From: Planctomycetota bacterium
GTDB lineage: Bacteria; Planctomycetota; Planctomycetia; Isosphaerales; Isosphaeraceae
Direction of reading: 5' to 3'
Assembly: GCA_021777685.1 (NCBI GenBank)
Contig: JAJYDH010000013.1
Span: 1-26,133 of the forward strand
DNA length: 26,133 nt
The notes below the pieces were generated by a model. It worked only from the letters and a program-made list of their open reading frames with translations, was not told where the DNA came from and did not search any database. Shown piece after piece: positions 15,410 to 22,737 of this stretch. How positions within the stretch are numbered: the stretch's first letter is position 1; each line of letters starts with the position of its first letter. A program made the translations under genes and the position numbers.

Positions 15410-16717
15410 TCAACCGCCTTCGCCCCGCCCGAAGATCCGCCGGGGGTTGTCGAGCAGGACGTGCCGTGCCACGCCCAACGCCCGGTCGGCCGACCACCCC
15501 CGGCCCTTGATGGCGTCCTCGGCCAGGACCTCGGCGAGGATCTTGCGGAACATGTTGAACTTGGGCAGGACGAATTCGAGCTTGTAGGCGTCCGAGTAGT
15601 AGCCGATCTGCTTGACCTTGGGCACCGCCTGGAGCCGGGCCTTGAGGTCGGCGGCGATGAAGGCGGGGATATTCGAGTACCACCAGTGGCCGTTCGGGAC
15701 CACGTTGGGGAAGATCCAGGCGAAGGCCACCAGCTCGGCCCCGGCGTCGGGCGAGAGGGTCGAGACCGGGAACGTCACCCCGGCAAAGTGGTTGAACAGC
15801 TCGCGGTACTCGTACAGGCTCACCCGCCGGTCGAACAGGTCGCGACCGCCCGCCACGCCCGCCGGGTAGACGTTCCGGACCGGGCCGATCATCAGGTCGA
15901 AGGGGAGCTTGAACTCGGCGCAGAACTCGGCGATCGTCCAGAAGACGACCGAGCGGACCTCGTCGTGCTCGTCCGGCCGGAAGTCCATCCGGTGCAACGC
16001 CCTGCGGATCGGCGTGACGGCCCGCTTCGGCGTCGAGGTCCGGGGCGCGAAGTCGGGCGGCAGGCTGATGGCGCAGGCCCTCGCCCCCTTCTCGACGAAC
16101 CGCTCGAAGATCACGCCGATCGCCTCGCGGAGCGTGGCGTAGTCGATCACGTCGACCCCGGTCGACCGGCCCAGCCGCTCGATCGTCGAGGGCTCGTGGA
16201 GCTTCAAAACGAGGTCGTCGGTCCGGAGGCAGGGGACGTACCGGCTCGCGTCCCAGCCTTCGAGCGGGTCGTCGAAATCGTTGGTCAGGAAGACCGCCTC
16301 CAGCTTGGATCGGTCCCAGACCTCGCGGTCCCAGGCGGTCCCGTCGTCCTCGCGGTCGGCGCGGTCGTAGAGGGCGTCGACGGAGTCGAGCGAGATCCGG
16401 TCGTGCGCGAAGCCGTGGAACGTCCGGGCGATCTCCAGGAGCCAGGAATGCTGGACCGTGTTGTCGATCCGATCGAGATAGGTCGCCAGGTTCCTGGCCC
16501 GCTCGCGAGGGGGCAGCTCCGGGGCGACCAGGTCGGCGGGCATCCCCGCCGAGTGCGCCAGCTCGGTATAGTAGTGGTAGCCCAGGATCTCGTCGAGGTT
16601 CCTCGCGGCGGGCCGGCGGGCGTCGATGTGCGAGTGCGGGTCGAAGATCGGCCAGCGTGCCATCTCGACGAACAGCTCGCGGGCGGCCGGGTCGGACGGG
16701 TGGGTGGTTGCCATCAT
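15410..16717 (-). CDS. amidohydrolase-superfamily protein, uronate isomerase-like
   Basis: A 435-residue metal-dependent TIM-barrel protein. FDPHSHIDA carries the HxH metal motif (His28, His30). EAVFLTNDFDDPLEGWD parallels the TTDDP region of glucuronate isomerase UxaC, followed by RYVPCLRTDDLVLKL. Near the C-terminus, GYYSDAYKLEFVLPKFNMFRKIL resembles the UxaC segment containing the conserved Ser-Asp. UxaC converts glucuronate or galacturonate to the keto form; this protein is shorter than the usual 470 residues and might use a different substrate. No signal peptide is present, so it is cytoplasmic. Two Met codons start it (16717 or 16714). Its last 46 or so codons are duplicated at 14465-14602. 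The superfamily is firm and the substrate is open. Confidence 0.8.
   Translation of the reverse strand: MMATTHPSDPAARELFVEMARWPIFDPHSHIDARRPAARNLDEILGYHYYTELAHSAGMPADLVAPELPPRERARNLATYLDRIDNTVQHSWLLEIARTFHGFAHDRISLDSVDALYDRADREDDGTAWDREVWDRSKLEAVFLTNDFDDPLEGWDASRYVPCLRTDDLVLKLHEPSTIERLGRSTGVDVIDYATLREAIGVIFERFVEKGARACAISLPPDFAPRTSTPKRAVTPIRRALHRMDFRPDEHDEVRSVVFWTIAEFCAEFKLPFDLMIGPVRNVYPAGVAGGRDLFDRRVSLYEYRELFNHFAGVTFPVSTLSPDAGAELVAFAWIFPNVVPNGHWWYSNIPAFIAADLKARLQAVPKVKQIGYYSDAYKLEFVLPKFNMFRKILAEVLAEDAIKGRGWSADRALGVARHVLLDNPRRIFGRGEGG
15417..15466. repeat. direct repeat, copy 2 (50-bp identical core)
   Basis: Partner of 14478-14527, here inside the functional 3' end of the amidohydrolase gene. 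The two cores are 939 bp apart. Beyond the core, a second identical run (cgaccacccccggcccttga and a few more bases) occurs in both copies. Confidence 0.9.
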
Positions 16718-16812
16718 CGGGGGCCGCTCGGGGAGTCGGGGGCGGGGTCGTTGAGTCCTTCGGTCGGGTTCGAAGGCTAGCGGCGGCCGGGGCTTGTTGC
16801 AAGGGCGCGGCC

Positions 16813-17556
16813 ATGAATGTGGTGGTGACGGCGGGCGGGACGATCGCCCCGATCGACGACGTCCGGGCGATCGCCAACTCCTCCACCGGCCGCCTCGGCG
16901 CCATGATCGCCGAGGCCGCCTTAAAGCGAGGCGCCCACGTCTGGTACCTCCACGCCCCCGGCGCCCTCCGGCCGTTCGACCGCCTGGCGAGGCTCGACCT
17001 GAATAACCCCGACCCGGCCGCCGAGTTCCGCCGACTCGACCGCCTCCGCGAAGAATGGATGCATGTCCGCCACCGCTGCCACGCCGTCCCGCTCGCCGAG
17101 GGGACCGTGGCCGAGTACGCCGACCGGCTCGAAGACGTGCTCCGATCCCGGGAGATCGACGTCGCCTTCCTGGCGATGGCCGCCTCCGACTTCGCCCCCG
17201 AGCCGACGCCCGGCAAGCTCTCGTCGGACGCCTCGACCCTGGTCCTCCGCTGCCATCGCCTGCCCAAGGTGATCCGGTCGGTCCGGGACTGGTCCCCCTC
17301 GGCCTATCTCGTCGGCTTCAAGTTGCTCTCGAACGCCCCCGAAGGCGAGCTGATCCGCCAGGCCCAGGCCGCCACCGTCGAGAACCGCGCCGACCTGACC
17401 GTCGCCAACGACCTGACCACCGTCCGTGCCGGCCGGCACACGATCCACCTCGTCCGCCCCGGCCACCCCACCGAGACCCTCGGCCCCGACGGCTCGATCG
17501 CCGAGGAGCTTGTCGGACGCGCCTTCGCCTGGGCCGAGGCCCGGCCGAGAATCTGA
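16813..17556 (+). CDS. stand-alone phosphopantothenoylcysteine synthase-like protein (CoaB/DFP domain)
   Basis: A 247-residue protein matching the CoaB half of the bifunctional CoaBC (DNA/pantothenate metabolism flavoprotein, C-terminal domain). It has TAGGTIAPIDDVRAIANSST (6-25) and GRLGAMIAEAALKRGA (nucleotide-binding start), MAASDFAPE (122-130), the PK dipeptide (151-152), LVGFKL (166-171) and VANDL (197-201). CoaB joins 4'-phosphopantothenate to cysteine in coenzyme A synthesis. There is no CoaC flavin domain attached, so it is either a split form or a second copy with a changed role. The ATG at 16813 starts the Rossmann strand; the longer open frame to 16657 is low-complexity. It is divergent from the amidohydrolase gene. 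The fold is confident, the exact reaction less so. Confidence 0.8.
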   Translation: MNVVVTAGGTIAPIDDVRAIANSSTGRLGAMIAEAALKRGAHVWYLHAPGALRPFDRLARLDLNNPDPAAEFRRLDRLREEWMHVRHRCHAVPLAEGTVAEYADRLEDVLRSREIDVAFLAMAASDFAPEPTPGKLSSDASTLVLRCHRLPKVIRSVRDWSPSAYLVGFKLLSNAPEGELIRQAQAATVENRADLTVANDLTTVRAGRHTIHLVRPGHPTETLGPDGSIAEELVGRAFAWAEARPRI

Positions 17557-17767
17557 AGCCAACCCGGTTCGTCGAGCCCCCCGGGAACGATATTAACAAG
17601 GGAGAATCGCCCGAGAGAAAGGCAAACGAGGCCAGGACACGCGGAGAGTTGCCTTCGTCTTTTGAACTTGGGTCCCCTTTGGGTTCAGGTTTCCTGGCGG
17701 ACCCCGTGATGATTCTCGGAAATCTGGGAGTTTTCCTTGTCCACTCCGGGGCCCGACCGGCGTAAGG

Positions 17768-17773
17768 TATGAT
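17768..17773 (+). promoter_or_regulatory. candidate -10 element for the DUF1592/DUF1552 operon
   Basis: TATGAT matches the TATAAT consensus at five of six positions and lies 72 bp before the chosen ATG at 17846. The closest -35-like hexamer, TTGTCC at 17737-17742, is 25 bp away, too far for a standard sigma-70 promoter. The assignment is tentative. The rest of 17557-17845 shows no gene. Confidence 0.2.
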
Positions 17774-17845
17774 GACCTTGTGACGGTCCCGCCCGATCCC
17801 TGCCCGCCCGATCGAACCCGCCGCCACCGAGAGGCCGACCTCGAG

Positions 17846-20188
17846 ATGCGCCCGAAGATCCTCCGCACGATCGTCCCTGGCTTTGTCTGCGCGCTCCTTT
17901 GCGCCGAGGCCCGCGCGCAGGCATCGAAGTCGGCCCCGCCGGTGGCTTCGCCTTCGAACTATCCCGCCCAGGTCTTGCCGATCCTGGCGAAGTATTGCGT
18001 GAGCTGCCACGGCCCCATCAAACCCAAGCATGGGCTGAACCTGGCCGCGTTCACGACCGAGGCCGCCGCTCTCAAGGACCTCAAGACCTGGGAGAAGGTC
18101 CTGGAGAACGTCGAGGGCGGCTCGATGCCGCCGGACGACCATCCCCAGCTTTCCGAGGCCGAGTCGAAACAGTTCGCCCAGTATCTCCAGAGCCTGCTCT
18201 CGAAGGCGAATTGCTCGATCGCGCAGGACCCGGGCCGGGTCACGCTCCGCCGGCTGAACCGCGAGGAGTACAACAACACGATCCGCGACCTCGTCGGGGT
18301 TGACTCCCGCCCGGCCGACGATTTCCCTTCCGACGACGTGGGTTACGGCTTCGACAACGTCGGCGACGTGCTCACCCTCCCGCCCCTCCTGATGGAGAAG
18401 TACCTGGCCGCCGCCGAGTCGATCGCCGAGCAGGCGATCCTCGCCGACGACCAGCCGAGGGGGCCGACCCGCCGGTTCCGGGCCGAGTCCGTCGCCAAAT
18501 CCGGCAGCGGCAACGTCCACGGCGACACCGGCTTCTGGATGATGGCGACCAACGCCGAGGTCGGCGTCGACGGCGTCTTCCCGAGGTCGGGCACCTACAT
18601 CCTCCGCGCCCGGGCCTTCGGCCAGCAGGCGGGCAAGGATCTGCCCAGGCTGGAATTCCTGGTCGACGGCAAGCCCGTCGCGGGGTTCGAGGTCAAGGGC
18701 GAGGAGGACGCGCCGGCGGTCTTCGAGGCGAGGGTGAAGCTCGACCGACCGGCCCATCGGCTCGCGGCGGCCTTCACCAACGACGCCTGGTATCCCGACG
18801 TCCCCGATCCCCGGCGGCGCGACCGGAACCTGGCCGTCGAGTACCTCGAAGTCGTCGGCCCGATCTACAGCCTGCCGCACAACCTGCCCGACTCGCACAA
18901 AAAGATCATCTTCCGCCGGCCAACGCACCTGAACCGCCGCGAGGTCGCCCGCGAGATCCTCGCCAAGTTCGCCACCCGGGCCTTCCGCCGCCCCGCCACC
19001 CCCGCCGAGGTCGACCGCCTGGTCGCGCTGGTGGACCTGGCCCTCAAGGACGGCGACCGGTTCGAGCGCGGCATCCAGGTCGCGGTCCAGGCGGTCCTGG
19101 TCTCGCCCCACTTCCTGTTCCGGGTCGAGCTGGACACCCGGCCGGGCGCCCCCCGGACCCTGACCGACCTGGAACTGGCCTCGCGGCTTTCCTATTTCCT
19201 CTGGAGCAGCATGCCCGACGACGAGCTGCTCGCCCTGGCCTCGAAACGGCAGCTCCGGGCCGGCAACAACCTCGACGCGCAGGTCGCCCGGATGCTCAGG
19301 GACCCGAAGGCCCGGGCGCTGGTGGAGAACTTCTCGGGCCAGTGGCTCCAGACCCGCAACCTCAAGCTGGCCAACCCCGACCGCGGCCGATACGGCAAGT
19401 TCGACGAGCCGCTCCGGCGGGCGATGGAGAAGGAGGTCGAGCACTTCTTCGCCGCGATCGTCCACGACGACCGGCCGATCTCCGACTTCCTCCACGCCGA
19501 CTACACGTTCCTCAACGAGCGGCTGGCGAAGCACTACGGGATCGAGGGCGTGACCGGCGACCAGTTCCGCCGGGTCTCCCTGACCGACCCTCGCCGAGGG
19601 GGCGTCGTCACGATGGCTTCGACTTTAACCGTCACCTCGAACCCGACGCGGACCTCGCCGGTCAAGCGCGGGAAGTGGATCCTGGAAGAAATCCTCGGGA
19701 TGCCCCCGCCCCCGCCGCCGCCCAACGTCGCCGACCTGGCCGACGACAAGAAGGAGATGGCCCGGGGGACGCTCCGCGTCCGGATGGAGCAGCATCGGGC
19801 CGACCCGAATTGCGCATCCTGCCACGCCCGGATGGACCCGCTTGGGTTCGGTTTGGAGAATTTCGACGCCATCGGCTCCTGGCGTGACCAGGACGGCAAG
19901 TTCCCGGTCGACGCCTCGGGCACCCTGCCGGACGGCCGGTCGTTCACCGGTCCGGCCGAGCTGAAGGCGGTCCTCCTGACCAAGATCAAGCCGTTCTCGC
20001 GGTGCCTGACCGAGAAGCTGATGACTTACGCCCTGGGCCGGGGGCTCGAATATCCCGACCGCTGCGCCGTCGAGAAGATCGCCGACTCCGTCCTGGCGGA
20101 CGGCGGCCGGTTCTCGAAGCTGATCTCCGCGATCGTCCACAGCGACCCGTTCCAGAAGCGAGGGGTCGAAGGGAGCGTTGCCCGATGA
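17846..20188 (+). CDS. secreted DUF1592-family cytochrome-like protein (DUF1587/1595/1592/1588/1585)
   Basis: A 780-residue exported protein typical of planctomycetes. After a signal peptide (1-25, EARAQ cleavage) comes a haem-type motif, C51-x-x-C54-H55 (YCVSCHGP, PSD1-like). It continues with a DUF1587 region from about 132 (LRRLNREEYNNTIRDL), a middle beta-rich region (about 210-340), DUF1595 around 360-420 (RAFRRPATPAEVDRLVALV), DUF1592 from about 425, DUF1588 from about 583, a second haem-type motif C656-x-x-C659-H660 (NCASCHARMDPLGFGLENFD) and DUF1585 to the end. The activity is not established; the two CxxCH motifs suggest covalent haem. The ATG at 17846 is preferred over the GTG at 17780 because it begins the signal peptide. 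Its stop overlaps the start of the DUF1552 gene, its constant partner. Confidence 0.9.
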   Translation: MRPKILRTIVPGFVCALLCAEARAQASKSAPPVASPSNYPAQVLPILAKYCVSCHGPIKPKHGLNLAAFTTEAAALKDLKTWEKVLENVEGGSMPPDDHPQLSEAESKQFAQYLQSLLSKANCSIAQDPGRVTLRRLNREEYNNTIRDLVGVDSRPADDFPSDDVGYGFDNVGDVLTLPPLLMEKYLAAAESIAEQAILADDQPRGPTRRFRAESVAKSGSGNVHGDTGFWMMATNAEVGVDGVFPRSGTYILRARAFGQQAGKDLPRLEFLVDGKPVAGFEVKGEEDAPAVFEARVKLDRPAHRLAAAFTNDAWYPDVPDPRRRDRNLAVEYLEVVGPIYSLPHNLPDSHKKIIFRRPTHLNRREVAREILAKFATRAFRRPATPAEVDRLVALVDLALKDGDRFERGIQVAVQAVLVSPHFLFRVELDTRPGAPRTLTDLELASRLSYFLWSSMPDDELLALASKRQLRAGNNLDAQVARMLRDPKARALVENFSGQWLQTRNLKLANPDRGRYGKFDEPLRRAMEKEVEHFFAAIVHDDRPISDFLHADYTFLNERLAKHYGIEGVTGDQFRRVSLTDPRRGGVVTMASTLTVTSNPTRTSPVKRGKWILEEILGMPPPPPPPNVADLADDKKEMARGTLRVRMEQHRADPNCASCHARMDPLGFGLENFDAIGSWRDQDGKFPVDASGTLPDGRSFTGPAELKAVLLTKIKPFSRCLTEKLMTYALGRGLEYPDRCAVEKIADSVLADGGRFSKLISAIVHSDPFQKRGVEGSVAR

Positions 20189-21525
20189 AGCCGATCTCGC
20201 GAAGGACGATCCTCAAGGGGCTGGGCACGGCCGTCGCCCTCCCGTGGCTGGAGGCGATGACGCCGCTCGCCACCCGGGCCGCCGCCCCGGCCATCGCCGC
20301 CCCTCGACGCATGGCCTTCTTTTACGTCCCCAACGGCGTCCACATGCCCGACTGGACGCCCGCCGGCGGCGAGACCGGCTTCCCGCTCCCCGAGATCCTC
20401 CGGCCGCTCGACCCGTTCAAGGACGACCTGCTCGTCCTGACCGGGCTGACGCAGGACGGTGCCTTCGCCCACGGCGACGGCGGGGGCGACCACGCCCGGT
20501 CGCTCGCCAGCTTCCTCACCGGCACCCACCCGCTCAAGACGGCCGGGTTCGGCATCAAGGCCGGCGTCTCGGTCGACCAGGTCGCCGCCCAGAAGGTCGG
20601 CAAGTCGACCCGATTCCCCTCGATCGAACTCGGGATCGACCGGGGAGCCCAGGCCGGCAACTGCGACTCGGGTTACAGTTGCGCCTACTCGTCGAACATC
20701 TCCTGGCGGTCGGAGTCGACCCCGATGGCCAAGGAGATCAACCCGCAACTGGTCTTCGAACGCCTGTTCGCCGGCCAGCTCTCGCACGAGTCGGCCGAGG
20801 CCCGCGCCAGGCGCGAGAAGTACCGCAAGAGCATCCTCGACTTCGTCTCCGAGGACGCCCGGCAGCTCCGGGGGAAGCTCGGCCAGGTCGACCGCCAGAA
20901 GGTCGACGAGTACCTGACCTCGGTCCGCGAGCTGGAGACGAGGCTGGCGCGGGTCGAGAAGATGCCGGCGGTCGACCTCAAGGGGGTCCGCCTGCCGACA
21001 GGCGTCCCCAAGGACAACCGAGAGCACATCCGCCTGATGTTCGACGTGCTCGCCCTGGCGTTCCAGACCGACTCGACGCGGATCGCCACCTTCGTCTACG
21101 CCAACGAGGGGAGCACCAAGAGCTACAAGTTCATCGGAGTCCCCGAGGGGCACCACGACCTCTCGCACCACGGCAAGGACCCGGACAAGCAGGCGAAGAT
21201 CAAGAAGATCAACGTCTACCACATCGAGCAGTTCGCCTACTTCCTCGACAAGCTCCGCTCGATCCGCGAGGGGGAGGGCACCGTCCTGGACCACTCGATG
21301 ATCGTCTACGGGAGCGGGATCAGCGACGGCGACCGCCACAACCACGACGACCTGCCGATCCTCGTCGCCGGCAAGGGCTCCGGGACCCTCAAAGGCGGCC
21401 GGCACCTGGTCTACCCCAGGAACACGCCGCTGAACAACCTGTACCTGTCGATGCTCGACCGCGTCGGGGCCCCGACGCCCGCGCTGGGGGACAGCACGGG
21501 GCCGCTGCCGAGGCTGGACGGGTGA
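20185..21525 (+). CDS. Tat-exported DUF1552 protein
   Basis: A 446-residue DUF1552 protein. The N-terminus SRRTILKGLGTAVALPWLEA (Arg6-Arg7) is a twin-arginine signal. Family-typical stretches are RMAFFYVPNGVHMPDWTP (41-58), LVLTGLTQDGAFAHGDGGGD, HARSLASFLTGTHP, FPSIELGID, YSCAYSSNISWRS and, near the end, VYGSGISDGDRHNHDDLPIL. The last motif and the overall plan recall alkaline phosphatase/sulfatase-superfamily relatives such as DUF1501, but no catalytic residue has been confirmed to my knowledge. The ATG overlaps the upstream stop (ATGA), with GGGAG before it, so translation of the pair is coupled. The Sec/Tat pair of a putative haem protein and a folded exported partner implies joint work outside the cytoplasm; the substrate is unknown. 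Confidence 0.9.
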   Translation: MKPISRRTILKGLGTAVALPWLEAMTPLATRAAAPAIAAPRRMAFFYVPNGVHMPDWTPAGGETGFPLPEILRPLDPFKDDLLVLTGLTQDGAFAHGDGGGDHARSLASFLTGTHPLKTAGFGIKAGVSVDQVAAQKVGKSTRFPSIELGIDRGAQAGNCDSGYSCAYSSNISWRSESTPMAKEINPQLVFERLFAGQLSHESAEARARREKYRKSILDFVSEDARQLRGKLGQVDRQKVDEYLTSVRELETRLARVEKMPAVDLKGVRLPTGVPKDNREHIRLMFDVLALAFQTDSTRIATFVYANEGSTKSYKFIGVPEGHHDLSHHGKDPDKQAKIKKINVYHIEQFAYFLDKLRSIREGEGTVLDHSMIVYGSGISDGDRHNHDDLPILVAGKGSGTLKGGRHLVYPRNTPLNNLYLSMLDRVGAPTPALGDSTGPLPRLDG

Positions 21526-21556
21526 TCGATATTGAGACATTTGGATCTTATTTAAA

Positions 21557-21572
21557 ATCTCAAATTTGAGAT
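21557..21572. repeat. 16-bp AT-rich palindrome between convergent genes
   Basis: ATCTCAAATTTGAGAT is a perfect palindrome in an unusually A+T-rich patch (about 21530-21580), between the DUF1552 stop and the GH18 stop. With no loop and no G/C-rich stem it is a poor intrinsic terminator for either strand. It could be a protein-binding site or chance; the local base composition is unlike the surroundings. Confidence 0.55.
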
Positions 21573-21609
21573 CTCAGATCAAGAGCAAGGGCGAGGATTC
21601 CGCCGAGCG

Positions 21610-22722
21610 TCAGGGTTTAACCTTCTCGGCCCCCTCGTCCCACGCCCTGCGGGCGGCCTCCTGGAGGGGGTGGGAGCCGTCGGCCATCCGGTCGGCGCCG
21701 ATCTGCCAGAAGAAGACGCCGCGGAACCCCTGCTTCGCGGCCCAATCGGCCTTGAGCCTGACCGATTCGGCGTCGTCGTAGCCGATGACGATCTTGTGGT
21801 CGGGCGAGAGGAGCCAGGGGTTCTTGGTCTCGTCGTCCCAGGTCCGGGTCCAGCCCTGATCCTTGCGGAGCCGTTCCAGGTTGTTGAAATTCCCCTGCGG
21901 CATTCGAATCCTGGGCGCCCCCTTGGTCGGGGCGTAGGGCTCGGCGACGGCGAAGCCCCGGCCGTAGAGCGGGATGCCCACGGCCAGCCGGTCGGCGGGG
22001 ATGTCTCGCTGTTCCAGGAGGTACTTCATCGTCTTCTCGGTGGAGAGGCCGGGCCGGCCCGCCGGCTTCGTGGAGGCGAACAGGGGGGAGTTGTGCCCCG
22101 CGTGATCCGACCATTCCCCGGCGTAGTCGTAGGTCATCACGTTGAGCCAGTCCATCGTCTCCAGCAGGAACTCCTTGCCGAGCCACTTGAGCGTGCCGGG
22201 ATTGGCCGAGGCGGCCATCGTCAGGAACATCGGCCGTCCCTTCCTCGACCCGATCGCGTCCAGCTCCTTGCGGAACCGCCGGCAGAGCCGCTCGAAGCCC
22301 TCGATTTCCTTCGCGGTGTCCGGGTATTCCCAGTCCAGGTCGATCCCGTCGTAGTCGAAGCCGTCGACGGCCTCCAGGACGGCCTTGACGTACCGGTCCT
22401 CGGCCTCGGGCTTCGAGACGATGGCGGCGAACTGCTCGTCAAATCCCCAGCCGCCCAGGGAGACGAGGACCTTGACCCCCGCCTTGTGGGCGTCGGCGGC
22501 CAGCTCCTTGTTGGGGACGTTCGGGTTCTTCTTGATGCCCCCGTCGGCGTCGGGCAGGAGGAAGGCGTGGCAGAGGTGGGTATAGAGCTTGAAGTCGACC
22601 CCACGGGTTGAGCCGTAAAGGTAGCCCACGAAGACCTTGTCCCGGGCGTCGGCCCCGAGGGCGGATGTCGCCGCCGAGAGGACGGTCAGCAGGGCCGCCG
22701 AGTAGACCGGACGTCGGGACAT
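21610..22722 (-). CDS. glycoside hydrolase family 18 (chitinase-like)
   Basis: A 370-residue GH18 enzyme. Residues 1-23 are a signal peptide (VYSAALLTVLSAATSALGA). The barrel begins with VFVGYLYGSTRGVDF (30-44), has VLVSLGGWG (85-93) and the complete catalytic motif DGIDLDWE (125-132) with Glu132 as the acid, then MTYDYAGEWSD, VGIPLYGRGF and FFWQIGAD at the C-terminus. GH18 enzymes cleave chitin or related beta-1,4-N-acetylglucosamine chains by substrate assistance. The ATG at 22722 has AAGGAG 7 bp upstream; an in-frame ATG at 22737 would abut the sulfatase stop and is less likely. Only 15 bp separate it from the sulfatase gene, so the two are probably one operon. Endo-beta-N-acetylglucosaminidase activity is an alternative. 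Confidence 0.9.
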   Translation of the reverse strand: MSRRPVYSAALLTVLSAATSALGADARDKVFVGYLYGSTRGVDFKLYTHLCHAFLLPDADGGIKKNPNVPNKELAADAHKAGVKVLVSLGGWGFDEQFAAIVSKPEAEDRYVKAVLEAVDGFDYDGIDLDWEYPDTAKEIEGFERLCRRFRKELDAIGSRKGRPMFLTMAASANPGTLKWLGKEFLLETMDWLNVMTYDYAGEWSDHAGHNSPLFASTKPAGRPGLSTEKTMKYLLEQRDIPADRLAVGIPLYGRGFAVAEPYAPTKGAPRIRMPQGNFNNLERLRKDQGWTRTWDDETKNPWLLSPDHKIVIGYDDAESVRLKADWAAKQGFRGVFFWQIGADRMADGSHPLQEAARRAWDEGAEKVKP

Positions 22723-22737
22723 CGGTGGCTCCTTCAT

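Noticed and set aside
14432..16780. A 782-residue plus-strand open frame
   Set aside because: It is antisense to the DUF4058 B and amidohydrolase genes, both of which have clear family motifs; high G+C content produces such long mirror frames.
17318..19534. A 738-residue minus-strand open frame
   Set aside because: It is antisense to the DUF1592-type gene, rich in Val/Asp/Gly/Arg and without any domain.
20026..21540. A 504-residue minus-strand open frame
   Set aside because: It is the mirror of the DUF1552 gene, with no start signal or recognisable motif.
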